Numbered from the stretch's first letter, positions 20,409 to 34,108 are shown. The stretch: DNA of 64,000 nucleotides from Owenia fusiformis (GCA_903813345.2 CAIIXF020000007.1:26508698-26572697); one strand, 5' to 3'. Made by a program: numbers and translations. The notes: a model not told the origin generated them from the letters alone.

Positions 20409-23400
20409 ATGAACTCCGAATGGATCGGTGAGTTCAGCAATTTATTGTAAGCTGAAAGATTGAAGATGAAGCTCTCTTTTAAGAAGGGAAGTTGAACGAA
20501 TGCAAAGGGTACCAATTCAAGACCGTCACATCATTTCCCGAAATTACCGATAATTGTGATTGGTCTATCATGTAAAAATTGTCATGCTTTGATTGGCAAA
20601 ATATGAACCTACAGCCTTTGGCCTTAGAGAAATTGAGGTGACGGGTAAGATAAACTGAGTTGATGGGTTACAGAAAATGAAATGACAGCACTCAGATTGA
20701 GATGATGGTACCAAAGAATTAGGTGATATCTTTTATTTGAGCTTTTAAAACCACTTTATTGTAGCTGAGATGACGGATATGGGACTGAGTCGACAGGTGA
20801 CATTTTTATGCATTACTCATGTTGTAAATTACACTACTATGCTTTTCCTTGTATGATATTTATCATTGTTATTCTAATTCCAGCTTCCATCCTGTACTGT
20901 GCATTAAGGATACTAAGAACACACATGCCACCTAATAGAGCTATAGTGTTATGTGATTTCACTGACAAAAAATCACGGCTTAAAATCGAGCAACGTTTGA
21001 AGCGAGCTTTCCTCAGGCAAATAAAGATAACTCACCAGCTTAAGGGATCTAAACCTGAACCTTCAAATGTCATGGATCAGACAAAGATTAAATGCAATGA
21101 TCAAGAGGAAGATAAAAACCTCATAAAAAGGAGTCCAAGTAAAATACCCTATATAGAGACTAACTCACTCGAAGCTATAAGTGATATTGACCAAACAAAG
21201 ATAGGACCATCTTATGATAATGATCCGGGAGAAGGTAGTAGCAGTGCTGTGGATAAAAACTGTATGCTCACTAGTGCAGCACCAAGCATCAAGGGTAAAC
21301 CAAGCAGGTGGATACGTTCAGAAGCTGACTATGTGGCTCTTGATTGTGAATTTGTAGGAGTGCCACCAAATGATACAAGTGCTTTAGGTAAGTGGCATTT
21401 CCAAAAAATTGAAGTATGATTGGTGAATTAAATTCATGCGATACTGGAAAAAAAATTAAATTCGATAAAATTTCATGGTGCACTAGCCACAAAAACTTAC
21501 ATTTGATCATTGATCTATCTATTCCATCCTTTGAAAATCCCTTGTTCAAATTTTTTAGAATGGGTTCCCAATACAGTCATCCCATTCTAGATTGCCCTTT
21601 CTGAATGCCAATGAAACATCAGTACATTGTTAATGTATGTCTTCTTTTTATCAAACGGTAATATACCCAAATGAACCCAGTGATCTCCCCATGTCACTTT
21701 TACCCCCCCCCCCCCCCTACTTGAAACCAAAGGCCACCCAGTTGGCACCCTCCCCTTCAACTTCTGATTTGAAAAATGAGTGAAGTTAGCTGCCACCTGG
21801 AGATAGTGCAAGCGTGGCGAGGCCAGGGCCGATTTTTTTAAGACTTGAAAGATTGCACCCAGTTGAACATTTTTTTGGGGAGAACACTGGAACCTCTTCA
21901 AATATAATTATATATATAAATCTATTTTATCATTTCAGGTCGTTGTAGTATTGTAGGCTGGTCAGGAGAGGTCTTGTTAGATATCTATGCTAAGCCCGAT
22001 CTGCCAATTACCCACTACAGAACCAGATGGTCAGGGATCAGGAGATCAGATATGAGAAATGCCGTTCCGATAGAGCATGCTCTTAATGCTATCAAAAAAA
22101 TCATTCAGGTAAATTATAATATTTGATGAATCTTGCTTACTATCCCATTGAAGCCATTAAATTGAACAACGTTTGTGAGATACAGTAAATACTGTAGATA
22201 CACTTAATTTTGCTACCGTTTTAATTTGGCGGATTCCGCCAAATTAAAAATCCGCCAATTTTCAGATCTATTTTGGAAAATCCCCAGAGAATTTGTAATT
22301 TGTAATTATTTGACTTGTGTAAGTATTCCTATTAGGATGTCAGTGCTTACTGAAAGCAGAACACATGAATCTGAAATGTTTATTTCCAGACCTATGATAA
22401 AACTTGAGCTCAGTCCCGACTCCGCCAAATTGAATAGCCACCAATATTTGAAATTGAGCAAATCTGCCAAATTAAGTTAAACATCAAATTAAGTGTTTCT
22501 ACAGTACAGCATTTTGAAAAATGGAAACTGTTTTTATTATGGGTCATTTTACTTTTTTGTCAACACTCTGAATAATTTCAGTTATATTTTTTGCACTATC
22601 TAAATACACGCAAGAATGCTACAGTTTTTTGCAGTTCTCAATATGGTGGTCATTTTGAAAATTATTTCTCGTCTGACAGTTCAGTAGTACAAGCTAAAAG
22701 CTTCTGTGACCCCCCCCCCCCTTCTACTTGACTGAACACCTTCTCACTTAGAGTTGTTGTATAGGTGAGGAGGAGTCACAAGGGCCATGGAGGGCCCTCC
22801 CAGTCAATGAAATCGCTCTTACGCGCACAAAGTGAGCTTTAGTCTTACTACTTATACTCACTAAACCATCTAATTGTTCCTTTGTATTTTCAGGGAAAGA
22901 TTGTAGTAGGACATGCATTGAGCAATGACTTTCGAGTGCTAAAAATTCAACACCCATTGTGTGATACACGAGACACTGATAAATACATTCCCCTGAAAAA
23001 GATGGCAGGGATGTCTCCTCGTGGCCAGGCAGGACTCAAGAAATTGGCAAAAGCTTTACTAGGTAAATTTAGTAGTATGTAACCATTTAGAAAATTGATA
23101 TTAAAGCATTCATTTTTATGACAAAATGACTCCAGTGCAGGGACATTTTGTCAGCATAGCAGCATCTGTATGTACATCTAAGCGATTTTTCAGAAGCTCT
23201 ACAGAGGTATCACTTTCATAATTTTTTGGGATACCTTTTCTTTAGTTTCCCTAGGGATTGAAGGCTCCAGGTTGACCTAAATTTAGTCCAAAAGATGAAG
23301 ATTTGGATCATTTTGTATTCAAAAGTTAAAAAATCAAAAATCCTTGAGAAATATGACATATTGTTAGATTCACAATCTTTTTTTGGACATTGTTTGGCAG

Positions 23401-25452
23401 TTGGTGCCCAGCATTTGGTGATTGGTGTTTGGCAGTCGGCATCTGTAACAAATTCTTAACAAGTACTGTATAGACTGACTTCAAATTTAACTGTCAACAG
23501 TAAAGTAACAAGTAAACATGTTATGAGTAACTTCCAACACATTTCTGCCAATATCTGTTACCATGGCAACATATTGAAGGTAAAAAAGGCAACTCCATTG
23601 CAAAAATTGAACAAAGGACACACTATTTCAGTAATAAGGTATCATATCAAATGTGCCACTTTTTATGCTTTAACACATTTAACCTCTTGAATACCCAGAG
23701 TGACGGATATATCCGTCACAAATGAAATAAGACTGGTGCCCAGAGGGACGAGAAAATCCGTCACAAAATTTTTCACAAAAATTGCTCTCATTTTAACAAT
23801 TTTCATCCAATTTACACAAAAATTGTTTTAAAATGTGTAGAAATGATCTCTGCCATCCAATTTTACTAAGCTGAGCATCTAAAATTGTATAGGTATGTAA
23901 TAAAATGTCAAAAGGTGGCAAAAAATGAAAAATTCTCTGGTTTCATGCCAATTTTAGAGCCTGGGATTCAAGAGGTTAAAATATTCGCAACATGTCATGT
24001 CACTCAGTACTGTTGTCAAAACTTTTTTGAAATTTTTTTAAAAAAATATGTGTGTCAATCTTTTCTAAATATGCTAAACTTCAAAAACAAGCCAATGTTG
24101 ATTGTCTTAGTGGGTTGAAAAGAAGAGTATATTGTGTTTTTTAATATTATTGTACCATTGGTTTCTGTGAGCTAAGGGGAGGCATCAAAAGTTCAATGTC
24201 GGATCGGAAACTAAATAAATCTAGTTTTGACTTTGACCCCAAAAAACTAAATACCATGAGAGTTGATCGCTGACTTCTGGTTTGAGAATTTGAAAAATTA
24301 TTGCTAAACACGATCTAGTTTTTGGTAATTCCTATCGTTATTTGCGGCTTTTAACAACTATTGATAGAAAGAATCCATTGGAATGATCTTGACGAAGAAA
24401 GCATCAGGTAAAATCTTTATTTTTAAACCATTCCAAGCATTCTGAGTCGAAATTGCCAAAAATTTGAAATGTTGAAATTTGTCGGATAGCAAACTGAAAT
24501 GGGTTTGAACCCCCTCCCCCCTAACTAGATTTATTTAGTTTTCTATCCGACATTGAACTTTTGATGCCTCCCCTAAAGATTTGAAGTGTATTTCTCTCTG
24601 AATCTGATTTTAATATTTTCTAGACACCATTCACATGCTCCCTTTTTGTACTTAATCATTAATTGATAACGTGACATACATCATGTATCGTCAACCTCGC
24701 TTCAATGTAAGTGAATGAAAAATTAGAAACCAAAATCTATTGATCTATTGATATGTAGATGAGTAAAATATTACAAAACAGAAATCAAGGTCATTCTAAA
24801 CTGATGCACAAGCGTTCTTGTTTTTGTTCCCCATATCAATATGAAAAGGATAATTGATGCCAGCTTGATCCAGATCTTCTTTCGTGATAATTCCATCAAA
24901 AAAGTTTGTGTTAAGTTGCACTCCATTAAGTAAAAAATGGCTGTTGAAATGTACATTTACTCTCTCCACATTCTGAGTACTACCATTTTGTTATCTCTGA
25001 CCCTTATGATGTAAATTTTCTGACTCATTTTGATGTAAGGATCACTAAAAATATTTCCTCATTTTTCAGATCGTGATATCCAAGTTGGAAAAAAGGGTCA
25101 TAGTTCCATTGAGGACTCCCAGGCGACTATGGAGATCTATAAACTGGTGCATTCGCAATGGGAGTATGATGTCTCAATAGGCGAATATCCAAGAGGACTT
25201 ACAAACAATGAATCAAAGAAGAAAAATAAATCAGTTGAACTAGCTGGAATAGAACAAGACACAAGTAACAATAAAAGAAAACAAACAATAAGCGATAGTG
25301 AAACTGAAAATAACAAAAAAGCAAAGCCGAATCCAGGTCCCGCTTCTCATAGTAAAGCGAAAACTGTTGACTCATATGGTTATGGCTATGGCTATGGTTT
25401 TGGGACAGTTCAGTCAACTTATTTATCTGATCACTTTTGGCCACAGTTTTAG
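20409..25452 (+). CDS. AEN: AEN/ISG20-like DEDDh 3'-5' exonuclease
   Basis: Exons: 20409-20427 (tentative, MNSEWI), 20884-21387, 21939-22108, 22894-23062, 25070-25452. All junctions are GT-AG and in phase, giving about 414 residues, or about 394 if ATG 20925 is the start. Motif I is [10 protein letters not shown], motif [10 protein letters not shown], motif III GHSSIED, so all DEDDh residues are present. The signature RTRWSGI and the ending YLSDHFWP agree with human AEN/ISG20L1. The N-terminal region is charged and the C-terminal tail is Lys/Asn-rich with a (YG)n run ([10 protein letters not shown]). The family degrades single-stranded DNA or RNA in the nucleus and nucleolus, in stress or antiviral settings. 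Introns hold several MITEs. The longer start at 20808 would read through an intron-like polypyrimidine tract. Confidence 0.88.
22190..22506. mobile_element. MITE with TACTGTAGATACACTTAATTT ends
   Basis: 21-bp inverted ends (one mismatch) bound a 317-bp AT-rich element in an AEN intron. The inner text repeats TTTGGCGGATTCCGCCAAA palindromes. Confidence 0.8.
23590..24590. repeat. diverged copy of the 17.8-19.4 kb element in AEN intron, with MITE copy 2
   Basis: 23600-24170 matches 18060-18760 in the same order. The AGGGGAGGCATCAAAAG MITE is at 24177-24572. The MITE sits at a different position relative to the host repeat in the two loci, so the insertions were independent. Confidence 0.7.
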
Positions 25453-25731
25453 ATGATGCATGATAACCTGGCTTGTGATTATGAGGCCTGTTAGAACCCG
25501 TAATTTACAACCCATGTAATTTCCAGTAACAAGGCCTGTAATTGCTCGTAAATTTCGAGCCTCATTCGACCTTGTATGGTGCCCGATATAATTTGCATGT
25601 GTATGTCTTGTTTTGAAGCTTATGGAAATAGATATGGCCAACCTTATTTAATATTTACCCATGATGCAATATATTTTGGTTTAGAAATGTAAATTATTTA
25701 AAGGAGGAAACATGAATTATATTACCTAAAT

Positions 25732-25737
25732 AATAAA
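25732..25737 (+). terminator. AATAAA poly(A) signal, AEN gene
   Basis: First clear AATAAA, 280 bp after the AEN stop codon. Confidence 0.5.
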
Positions 25738-25868
25738 CTAAGATTGTTATTTAGCTTTTTCTGCATAAATTCAATATCACGCTGTGTGAGCATGTCTTAG
25801 ATTATGACGTATGTTTAATGAAAAATAAATAGCATAGACAATCTTTAGGTAAATGCTATATAATTATT

Positions 25869-26835
25869 ATCCCATCGAACGAAGTTCGGAGGGATATAGG
25901 GAACGCCTCCGTCCGTCCGTCCGTCCGTCCGGGCAATAACTCAAATACCGTTGGCCCGATTTTGTTCATATTTTGTACACATATACCCTATGGGGGTAGA
26001 AGTTCTGCTTGAAAGCCAATTTTCAAAATGGCCGCTCATTCCAAAATGGCAGCCATTTTAGTGCCGAATTTACAGTAATTTAGGTGCAATATGTAAAACT
26101 GTAATAGCAATATGTTTTAGATGTAAAAAAATTATATAGGACATTAATAAAGCTAGAAATGTAGATATTAAAGAAGCACATGGCAGCCATCTTGAAAAAT
26201 TCCGGCCTTTACTCGTTATTTTACTCGAAAAGTAGTGGAGCGATTTTGTTCATATTTGGTATGTGAATACTATAAACATTGCACACTGTCTAAAGACACT
26301 TTTGGTAGAAAGTGACCATTTTAAAAAATAGCCGCCATTTTGAAAAATGGCCGCCATTTTGAAAAATGGCCGCCATTTTAACCTATTTTACTATAACTTG
26401 AAAAGTAGTGAAGCGATTTTGTTCACATTTGGTATGTGAATACTATAAGGATGGCACACTGTCTAATGACACTTTTGGTAGAAGGCGGCCATTTTGAAAA
26501 ATGGCCGCCATTTTAACGTATTTTACTATAACTCGAAAAGTAGTGGAGCGATTTTGTTCATATTTGGTATGTGAATACTAAAAGCATAAAACACACTATC
26601 TTATGACACTTTTAGTAGAAAGTGGCCATTTTGAAAAATGGCCGCCATTTTAACATATTTTACTGTAACTCGAAAAGTAGTGGAGCGATTTTGTTCATAT
26701 TTGGTTCGTGAATACTTTAAGTATGGCAAATGGTCTAATGACACTTTTGGTAGAAGGCGGCCATTTTGAAAAATGCCTGCCATTTTTGCTATATACTTTG
26801 TTTGTAAAAATGCCTTCCATGGCTGTTCGATGGGA
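25869..26835. mobile_element. MITE-like element with (CCGT)n and internal ~130-150-bp tandem repeats
   Basis: The ends share ATCCCATCGAAC inverted. A (CCGT)n run is at about 25907-25931. From 26200 to 26790 about four copies of a unit containing AAAAGTAGTGGAGCGATTTT and GGCCGCCATTTT follow one another. Non-coding. Confidence 0.75.
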
Positions 26836-27369
26836 TTCGCTACGCTTTGGCGTTGCTGTTGTTCTGGTTAACAGTGATGACGTCATTCTATAGGAAGGGA
26901 AACCGTGTAACAGTTAACCCAAAGTTAATGACACGACTTATTCACCTATTTTATTACTGCATCACCGGACCACAGGGTGAAACCATCAAAATGTTATACA
27001 CAGTCAAGAAATATAAAACTTAAGTAATTGCGTTCCCAACCAAATTTATTTTATTGCCAAATACATTAATACTCTTAAAAAATTAATCCATAAACGTTGG
27101 CAGCCCAGTTGTGGAGCAAGCTCCTACTCACCTAAACTGGTGAAATGATTCCTGCCTATGGGAGAAGCAGTAGGAAGCTTGAGCATATATTTTACACTGA
27201 TTCTGCCCGGTAACAAAAGAAACGCAATGAACGAAATATGACTTTAACAGTCCATAATCGACCAATCAAGTTGCACGGGTAAGAGGACAACTCATCCCTA
27301 AGACAACTCATCCCAAGACAACTCATCCCTAAGACATCTCATCCCAAGACAACTCTTCTCAACTTGAAA

Positions 27370-28222
27370 TATACTCCTCAAAAAAAGTTAAGGACCTCAT
27401 AGGTTTACATGTTAACCCCCATATTTGTTTAACGACTGTTTTCTAAGCGGGGGACAAAAGAAATCCCAATTAAGTAAATAAATCTGTATCTTGATTCTAT
27501 TCGCTATAAAGTTCGCAACGTTTCAATGTTATATCTCCGTTACATTGGGTCAAAATTTGATGTCAAAATTGATGAATTCCATGAAATGTAACAAAAATGG
27601 CAGATCCCATGTTAAACAAATGGGGAATGGTGGCTTAGGGGCAACAAAACATTTATTAAAAATACTTTCTAAGTAGAAAATTGAATGATTTTACATGCTA
27701 AATGTCTCGCTTATGTTGTTAAAATTAGCGATACGGAGCGTTAAAGTAATTTTGACCACCTCACTGAACCACCTGTGTTATTTCAATAAGAGGTTCATTA
27801 AAAAATTATTGAATTTGAAACCATTAACTTTTGTAAAGCCTGGACAATTAAATCATATTTTTGTCAGTAGACAATTTAGCAAATTTAATTATCTCTTACA
27901 ATCTCAATTTTGAGAGCAATCGGATGGATGGATCGTTCCTCATATGACTTATGGCAACCTAACCATTCCCCATTTGTTAAACATGGGATCTGCCATTTTT
28001 GTTAAATTTCATGAAATTCATCAATGTTGACATCAAATTTTGACCCAATGTAATGGAGATATAACATTGAAACGTTGCGGACTTTATAGTGAATAGAATC
28101 AAGATACAGATTTATTTTCTTTATTGGGATTTCTTTTGTTCCCGCTTAGAAAACAGTTGTTACACAAATATGGGGGTTAACATGTAAACCTATGAGGTCC
28201 TTAACTTTTTTTGAGGAGTATA
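27370..28222. mobile_element. foldback MITE with ~265-bp terminal inverted repeats
   Basis: TACTCCTCAAAAAAAGTTAAG... at 27371 is mirrored at 28222. The arms match over about 265 bp with few changes. TA lies at both ends, as in Tc1/mariner-type insertions. The loop has no useful frame. Confidence 0.85.
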
Positions 28223-28229
28223 TAACATA

Positions 28230-29640
28230 ATTTTATACAATCAGTTCACACATTAAAAGTGACGATAATGTTGACGTTAAACCTAAAGATGCATCTGATG
28301 ATATCGTAATGCCTTTGAATGATACTGTTTAGTCACACCGGAATAGCCTGATGACAACGGTAAAGTCAGATACCGTTGTCACAAATGGCGGACATAACCG
28401 TTGCTTCAATTAGATTTTCATGACCTGTATGTTTAATAGACCACCTAGACTAAATTCCTTTGGAACAACAATCTAAGTGTCTTTATACTCATTGTACATG
28501 TAATAATGTTATAAGTTATAATAAAAATTATTAGATAACATATGCAGGTATGTTAATGTTAGGTCAAATATCGCTGCGCTATAGTGTGCTACCAGCTCCT
28601 TTATTAGACGTCCTAGAGATTTCATACCATGGACTAAAATCTGCAAGATTTCTCAAGATTTATTTTTTTGTAAGATTTACTAATACATCGCTTATAGTAA
28701 ATAGGGACACGGTACTGTTAAATCATTGGCTTGGTAAAATTTTCCTCTTAACAATAACTCATTGATCGGCAAATGGTCCCTGTCAATATTCTATTTGTAA
28801 GACCCAATTGATTTGAGTTTTTCTGAAGTAATGAGGATTTCAGCAAAGATTTACTGACTTAACTTAGCCGGTATACCTTGACTTACCCCCATAAATGTGG
28901 GCTCGGTTTGCTTTTTAAAAGTTTTGACTTTGATAAGGCAAACCTCACCCACAGCTGACACCTATTCCAAATTGTGTAGTTGGATACCTTGATGAATTGA
29001 ATGAAAATCAGGACTATGTCAGCAGTTTCCTTGCCTATTCTCTTGTTTTCTTTGACAAAACACTTTTACCAATGTAATAAGAGATTGATTATTGGAAACA
29101 ATGCTTCATATCTGCCTTTTTCTGCACTTATATCTGGGTCCTGAATTTTTTCTATTTTCCACCATTTTGTTTTTGTTGGATACCTTGACGAATTGAAGAT
29201 CAAAATGTCTTATATGTCTTTTATCAGCATTTTCCTTACCAATTCTCTTGTTTTCTTTTACAAAACAATTTTCCCAATGTAACAGAGTGATTGATTACTG
29301 GAAACAATGCATCATATCGGCAATTATTCAGCATTTATATCTAGGTCTTGAAATCGTCCACCATTTTGTCCAACTTCAAGATTTCGAATAGCTAACATTT
29401 GTGGGGAAGTTTTGCTATCTACAAGCAATAAAAAATCTGCATTTGTATGTCAAAAATAAGGAAAAAGCACTTGGGCAAGGCTACGATTCTCACAAAGTAA
29501 ATTCATGTGGGATAGATTGGTAGAATCCATCTTCAATAGTAAGAATAGGACATTAAAGCTTCATGGAGGGCCTTTTCATTATTTTTTGATACCAAATGAC
29601 AAAAAGCCCTTTTGTACATACAAATAAATAGGTTTTTAAA
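28230..29640. other. spacer with a ~190-bp tandem duplication
   Basis: No gene seen. About 28983-29170 and 29177-29368 are diverged direct copies (GGATACCTTGAYGAATTGAA ... CACCATTTTG). Confidence 0.5.
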
Positions 29641-29663
29641 TTTTCTTATAATTTCATCCTTAG

Positions 29664-29902
29664 AACCAGAGACAAATACACCTGGAAAGCTCTCGGCCAA
29701 CAATTCTCAAAAGTGCACTCCACCAGTATACTTTGAAACGAAAAAGCAAAATATTCCCTACTTGTCTGGAGTATTCGCCACTAATGATAATGTATGGTAT
29801 AACTCTGGCAACTTTACGGAAGACGTTGAAAAGAAGGCCTTTATGAAAACAGTTTTAACAAAGACTATGAACTTGAAGAAAACGCAGCACATACATGGTT
29901 AA
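29664..29902 (+). CDS. possible terminal exon of an unrecognised gene
   Basis: A good acceptor (TTTCATCCTTAG at 29663) precedes a 79-codon open stretch with ordinary composition, ending TAA. It includes YLSGVFATNDNVWYNSGN and a Lys-rich C terminus. I recognise no family and found no upstream exon. It could equally be a decayed element fragment. Confidence 0.25.
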
Positions 29903-31297
29903 TGAATAATGTAACAGCTTTTGACATTTAATTTTTTCAGCAGTTTCCCAAAATGGCAATTTTAACATTAGAAAATCATATTTTGGTTTATTTTGCCATT
30001 GCCATTAGGAAAATGGCACTTTGACGTCGAAAGTCAGTCTGCAAGTCCTATTTCGCCGTAACCTTTAATTCAACATTGATACAGTCTATGATCAAAAATT
30101 GTCACGTAGGCTTTTTAATGTGTCTTCGTGCACGTGAACTGTTTCATCATTTGATACATGATTTTTAAATTTTGGGCAACAAAGATCAAAATCTCACTTT
30201 TGAGGAATGAAAAACAAGTCTATAGCCATTTTTACATTCTGACAGGCTCTCAAAGGATATATCTTATTTACTTGATGATCAATTGAATAGGCCTTTTCAT
30301 ATACAAAAATGTCAGAGTGTTTTTGGAAATTTTATAATCTCAGTAGTGAATGCAACTTCTTGTCATATGACTGATTTGCCGATGCAAATAGCAGACTATT
30401 CATTGTATTGCGTGAAGCCATGACCCAACAGGGCCAACACATGTCCTAGATGAGGCAGACATGACTAATTTCTTTTAGCTACAGCATCAATGCATTTTAA
30501 GTTATTATTAGGCTATATAATATTATCCAATTGATGTCAGTGCAACCTAGGTGGATGTACTTTTCACGTGGCAGAATACCAAGTTAAGGTTGCAAAGAAA
30601 AGCAAGTTTATGGTGATTGATTCATTTGAAACTTATCCAGATTCAGGTTTTAAAGGTCATGATGCCTCCCTCGATAGTTTTAAAGCTGAAATTGACATTT
30701 TGAGATACTCAAAGTATGAATACTTTACATGTCAAATAAAATTATGTTGGAATAGAACGTGAAAAATTCACGTCCAAAGTTTACGTCCATAAATTCGAGT
30801 AGCAAATCCCAACGAACAAAATATGCATGAATATGAGTCCTATATATTTACCATCTACCCTATCCTTGATTTGAAGACAGAATATTGAAGATTATATCAG
30901 TCGGTGACCATTGAGAAGTATCAAAGGCACAAATCATACAATATTCGCAATCTGCTCTAAATTGCCTTTCATTAGAGCATGATGAAGTTATTCAGAAACA
31001 TCTCAAAATTAACGAACATTGCCGTTTTCCTGACCCGTGCACAACCCCTGTGGTCGTACCGAAAACACCGAACATACATGACATATGTCAAATATATATG
31101 TTATGGATAAAATAACTAAATTATACTCATTGCTATGGTTAGAATTTTTTAAATAGTGCGTCCCCGCCATTACGTGGCGACCATCTTGAAAAAATCGTTT
31201 ACGTAAAACTACCAATTTTCACATTTCCACTAAAGGATGGGGGAAAGTATCGCAACAGATTTTGGACAGTCATATGTTGACTATTTTCTAAGGAATT
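29903..31297. other. spacer
   Basis: No gene supported. A 64-codon frame at 30568-30762 lacks any family signal or good splice context. Confidence 0.4.
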
Positions 31298-31853
31298 AAA
31301 CAGGTGCATATGTTAGGCCAATGCATTATCTCCAGGAACAAAGCACTCATAGAGATGATCAAATAATTTCGATTTTGAAACAGGTGAGATGCAAACAACC
31401 CACCCACGAGTTAGTTCTGAAATGTTGTCCTGATTTTCAACCCCTTCCAAGCCTGCTTTTTCAATTTTTTGCATCAATATGTTGCGTTTTAAGACACAGT
31501 TAACCCCTTTAAAGGAATAAGTGATTCCTCTTCTATAAAGCGGAAAGCAATATTCCCCATGCGTTCAATTGCTTTCAGCTAATTTTGGTCACCCATAATG
31601 GATATCTTTTTAAACCCCTAGAGGAATTACTTATTCCTATAAAGGGTTTAGTTGTGTGTCAAAACGCAACATATTGATGCAACAAAAATTGGAAAAGCAG
31701 GAGTGGAAGGGGTTGAAAATCAGGACAACATTTCAGAAAAACATGTGGGTGGGTTGTTTGCATCTTCCCTGTCTCAAAGTCAAAATTATTTTATCATCTC
31801 TATGAGTGCTTTTCCTGGAGATAATACATTGGCCTAACGCATGCACCTGTTTT
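31298..31853. mobile_element. foldback MITE with ~190-bp arms
   Basis: AAACAGGTGCATATGTTAGG at the left end is mirrored at the right. The arms pair over about 190 bp. The loop itself folds through CCCCTTTAAAGGAATAAGTG and its inverse. Confidence 0.85.
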
Positions 31854-31859
31854 AATGGA

Positions 31860-33300
31860 TATATAAAACACTAAGTTGTGACTACGAACATATACGTTCT
31901 ATCTGTTCTGAGAGTTTAAGCCGGAAACGTAAGAACGTTTTAATAATTCTGAGATTCCATGACCGTGGCAACTCTGAATACAAGGCATAACATAAAAAAG
32001 GTCAAAACCTGATATGTGTTACAGATGCCGTAATTTGTTACAGACGCCATTTGTTACAGACGCCAAACAACGTCCACAAAAAAGACTATAACAATATGTC
32101 ACCACTTTTGGTGGTGACATAATAACACCTAACTTTTGCTGGAATAACATGAATAATTTGGCACCGTAAACAAGGCAATATATTTGGTTTATTTGTGTTA
32201 TATGACTTGAGTTGTTTATTGTTTATCAACAAATACTGATAATACATTTCTGAGGTTAGAAAAATAATACAAACTGACTGATATCAACTGACTATTTATC
32301 AGGATAGATTGGTATGTGATTTTTCCTGAATACAAACCGGTTACCAATATTACACTCCCCTTCCAAAGTTTGGCAATCGGAGTACTTTTTTGCCAGACCA
32401 CTTGTTAAAGCCTGATTAGAGCGATTTTAACAAAATTAAATCCGTCAGAAATGTCGGACGTAATTATATCTATGGAACATAATCAAAGATAAAACATATA
32501 TACGCTTTAACACGCTGGCTAGGGGGACTATACGTTACCAAACTTATTAATGGGGGTGTAATTACATATTTTGAGTACTGGCTATTATACATGTATCACT
32601 AGGATTGTTAGAAAGCGAACGAAGCAAAGCAGTCGACATTTTTAACTTCATGTGCTACCTTACCCAGTAATACATTAGCTAAAACATTGGGCCTGTTTTA
32701 AGCGTAAACGTTTCAAATTTCACAAAAACAAATCTGATTCTGACTGAAAGTTATGGTGAAGTTAGCTGGCATCTTGAATTTATTAAAATCTTCCTAAGGG
32801 GATGGTGTTATTCTATATCAATGTCTGGCATTAAACATACATTTTTTCACTTATGATTGTTGTTTGAATGGAAATGATTTCAAAATCACTCCAAAATTTC
32901 GGGTTTTCAAATATATTGTAAGGATGGTTGGGGTCATAATTTGATCCAGTTACATTCACGGTGTTTTAATACTTGTATTATATATGATTCTAGCATGAGT
33001 ATTGTGTATCGTATTTTGCGGCATGATTTTCTCTGATATTCTGAGCAAGTGCTCTGATATAGCCCAGTGTCACTGTTTATACTAGTTTGTTGTAAGTTCC
33101 TTCAGTTTGCTGACAGGGGCGTAGTCAGGTTCTAAGATTATGCGAGGCAAAGATAAGGCGAGGTAAAATATAGGGTCGAGGAGGTATTTGAATAAGAATT
33201 AGATTTTCATTGAGGCACTTTCGCCTCGTCTGCCTCAGACCTGGCTACGCCCATGGCGGATGTAAGTGTTTAATTATTTGTTTGGTGGCATGGTCCAACA
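31860..33300. other. spacer with two small MITEs
   Basis: A copy of the TGTCACCACC repeat family lies at about 31980-32130. A 136-bp MITE with AGGGGCGTAGTCAGGTT/ACCTGGCTACGCCC-type ends lies at 33117-33252, just downstream of the heme oxygenase stop. No gene. Confidence 0.55.
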
Positions 33301-33307
33301 GTGATGA

Positions 33308-34108
33308 CTAGCCTTTTAGTTTTGAAAGGAAGGACCACAATCCTCCTTCATTTGTCGGCGCTTGGGTATTGTCATCGTTTTCGGACTTCGCGCTTTCTTT
33401 GGGGTCGGGTAGATAACCATTAGGGATATTCTGAGCAATATTGTCCAACTCTTCAAACAGGTTAATATTCAAGAGGAAAGCGTTCCGCGCCTCTTCTTCT
33501 AAACGGTCGGAGAGTTCACGGTTGGCATCAATGGAGTTGAGACGTCCCGTGTAGAATTGTTTGAACTTCTTGATGTCGTCGATCTCGGGGAAGTCATAAA
33601 ACTTTACTCCCTCGCCTGTTGAGGGCAAGGACAAGCCCTTGACGATCCTCGATTTCAAAATTTGACCACCCGATAAGTCGCCGAGATACCTTGCGTATGC
33701 GTGTGGAACCAAAAGAGCGGGGTCCACATGCCCTATGTGACGAATTCTGTTGACGTAATTGGTGGTTTCCTTAGTACATTCGATCTTTTGCTTCCAATCA
33801 GGGCCGTAGTAGTACTCGAGGTCTTTCTCTAAGGCCGCCTTACGGGATAGCTCGGTTGGAAAATATGTAGGGCCGTAGACCGGGTGGTCCTTGTTCTGTT
33901 CTCCAGCCTCTTCTAGAGCCTGGTAGATGTAATAGAGACTCGAGGCGAACACCTGATACAGCTCTTTGCTTACACGACGCTTCATTATCATCTTCACAAA
34001 CGTGCAGTTCTCTGCCTGGGCGTGACGCTCCTTTGTCCCGTTTTTCAACATCGGGTGAAGTTCCTTCTCGACCGCCACATTTTGTACCGCAACTTCTGCT
34101 GTAGCCAT
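33308..34108 (-). CDS. HMOX1: heme oxygenase
   Basis: 266 residues, intronless. The HO fold is clear: ERHAQAEN with the predicted heme-ligand His29, SLYYIYQALEE, VYFPTELSRKAALEKDLEYY, and the signature LLVPHAYARYLGDLSGG at about residues 132-148 (distal-helix glycines present), then FLLNINLFEEL. It cleaves heme to biliverdin, CO and Fe2+ with electrons from cytochrome P450 reductase. The C terminus ends GGLWSFLSKLKG and lacks the membrane anchor of mammalian HO-1, so the protein is probably soluble. A TTTTCTTTTCAG acceptor 20 bases before the ATG (exon start 34128) joins a 5'UTR exon ending at 35756. Symbol given by family; whether it is orthologous to HMOX1 or predates the HMOX1/2 split is not decided here. 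Confidence 0.95.
   Translation of the reverse strand: MATAEVAVQNVAVEKELHPMLKNGTKERHAQAENCTFVKMIMKRRVSKELYQVFASSLYYIYQALEEAGEQNKDHPVYGPTYFPTELSRKAALEKDLEYYYGPDWKQKIECTKETTNYVNRIRHIGHVDPALLVPHAYARYLGDLSGGQILKSRIVKGLSLPSTGEGVKFYDFPEIDDIKKFKQFYTGRLNSIDANRELSDRLEEEARNAFLLNINLFEELDNIAQNIPNGYLPDPKESAKSENDDNTQAPTNEGGLWSFLSKLKG

Noticed and set aside
20808-20883. Earlier start of the AEN-like protein giving a membrane segment
   Set aside because: The hydrophobic text comes from a polypyrimidine tract before a CAG acceptor, so it is most likely intron.
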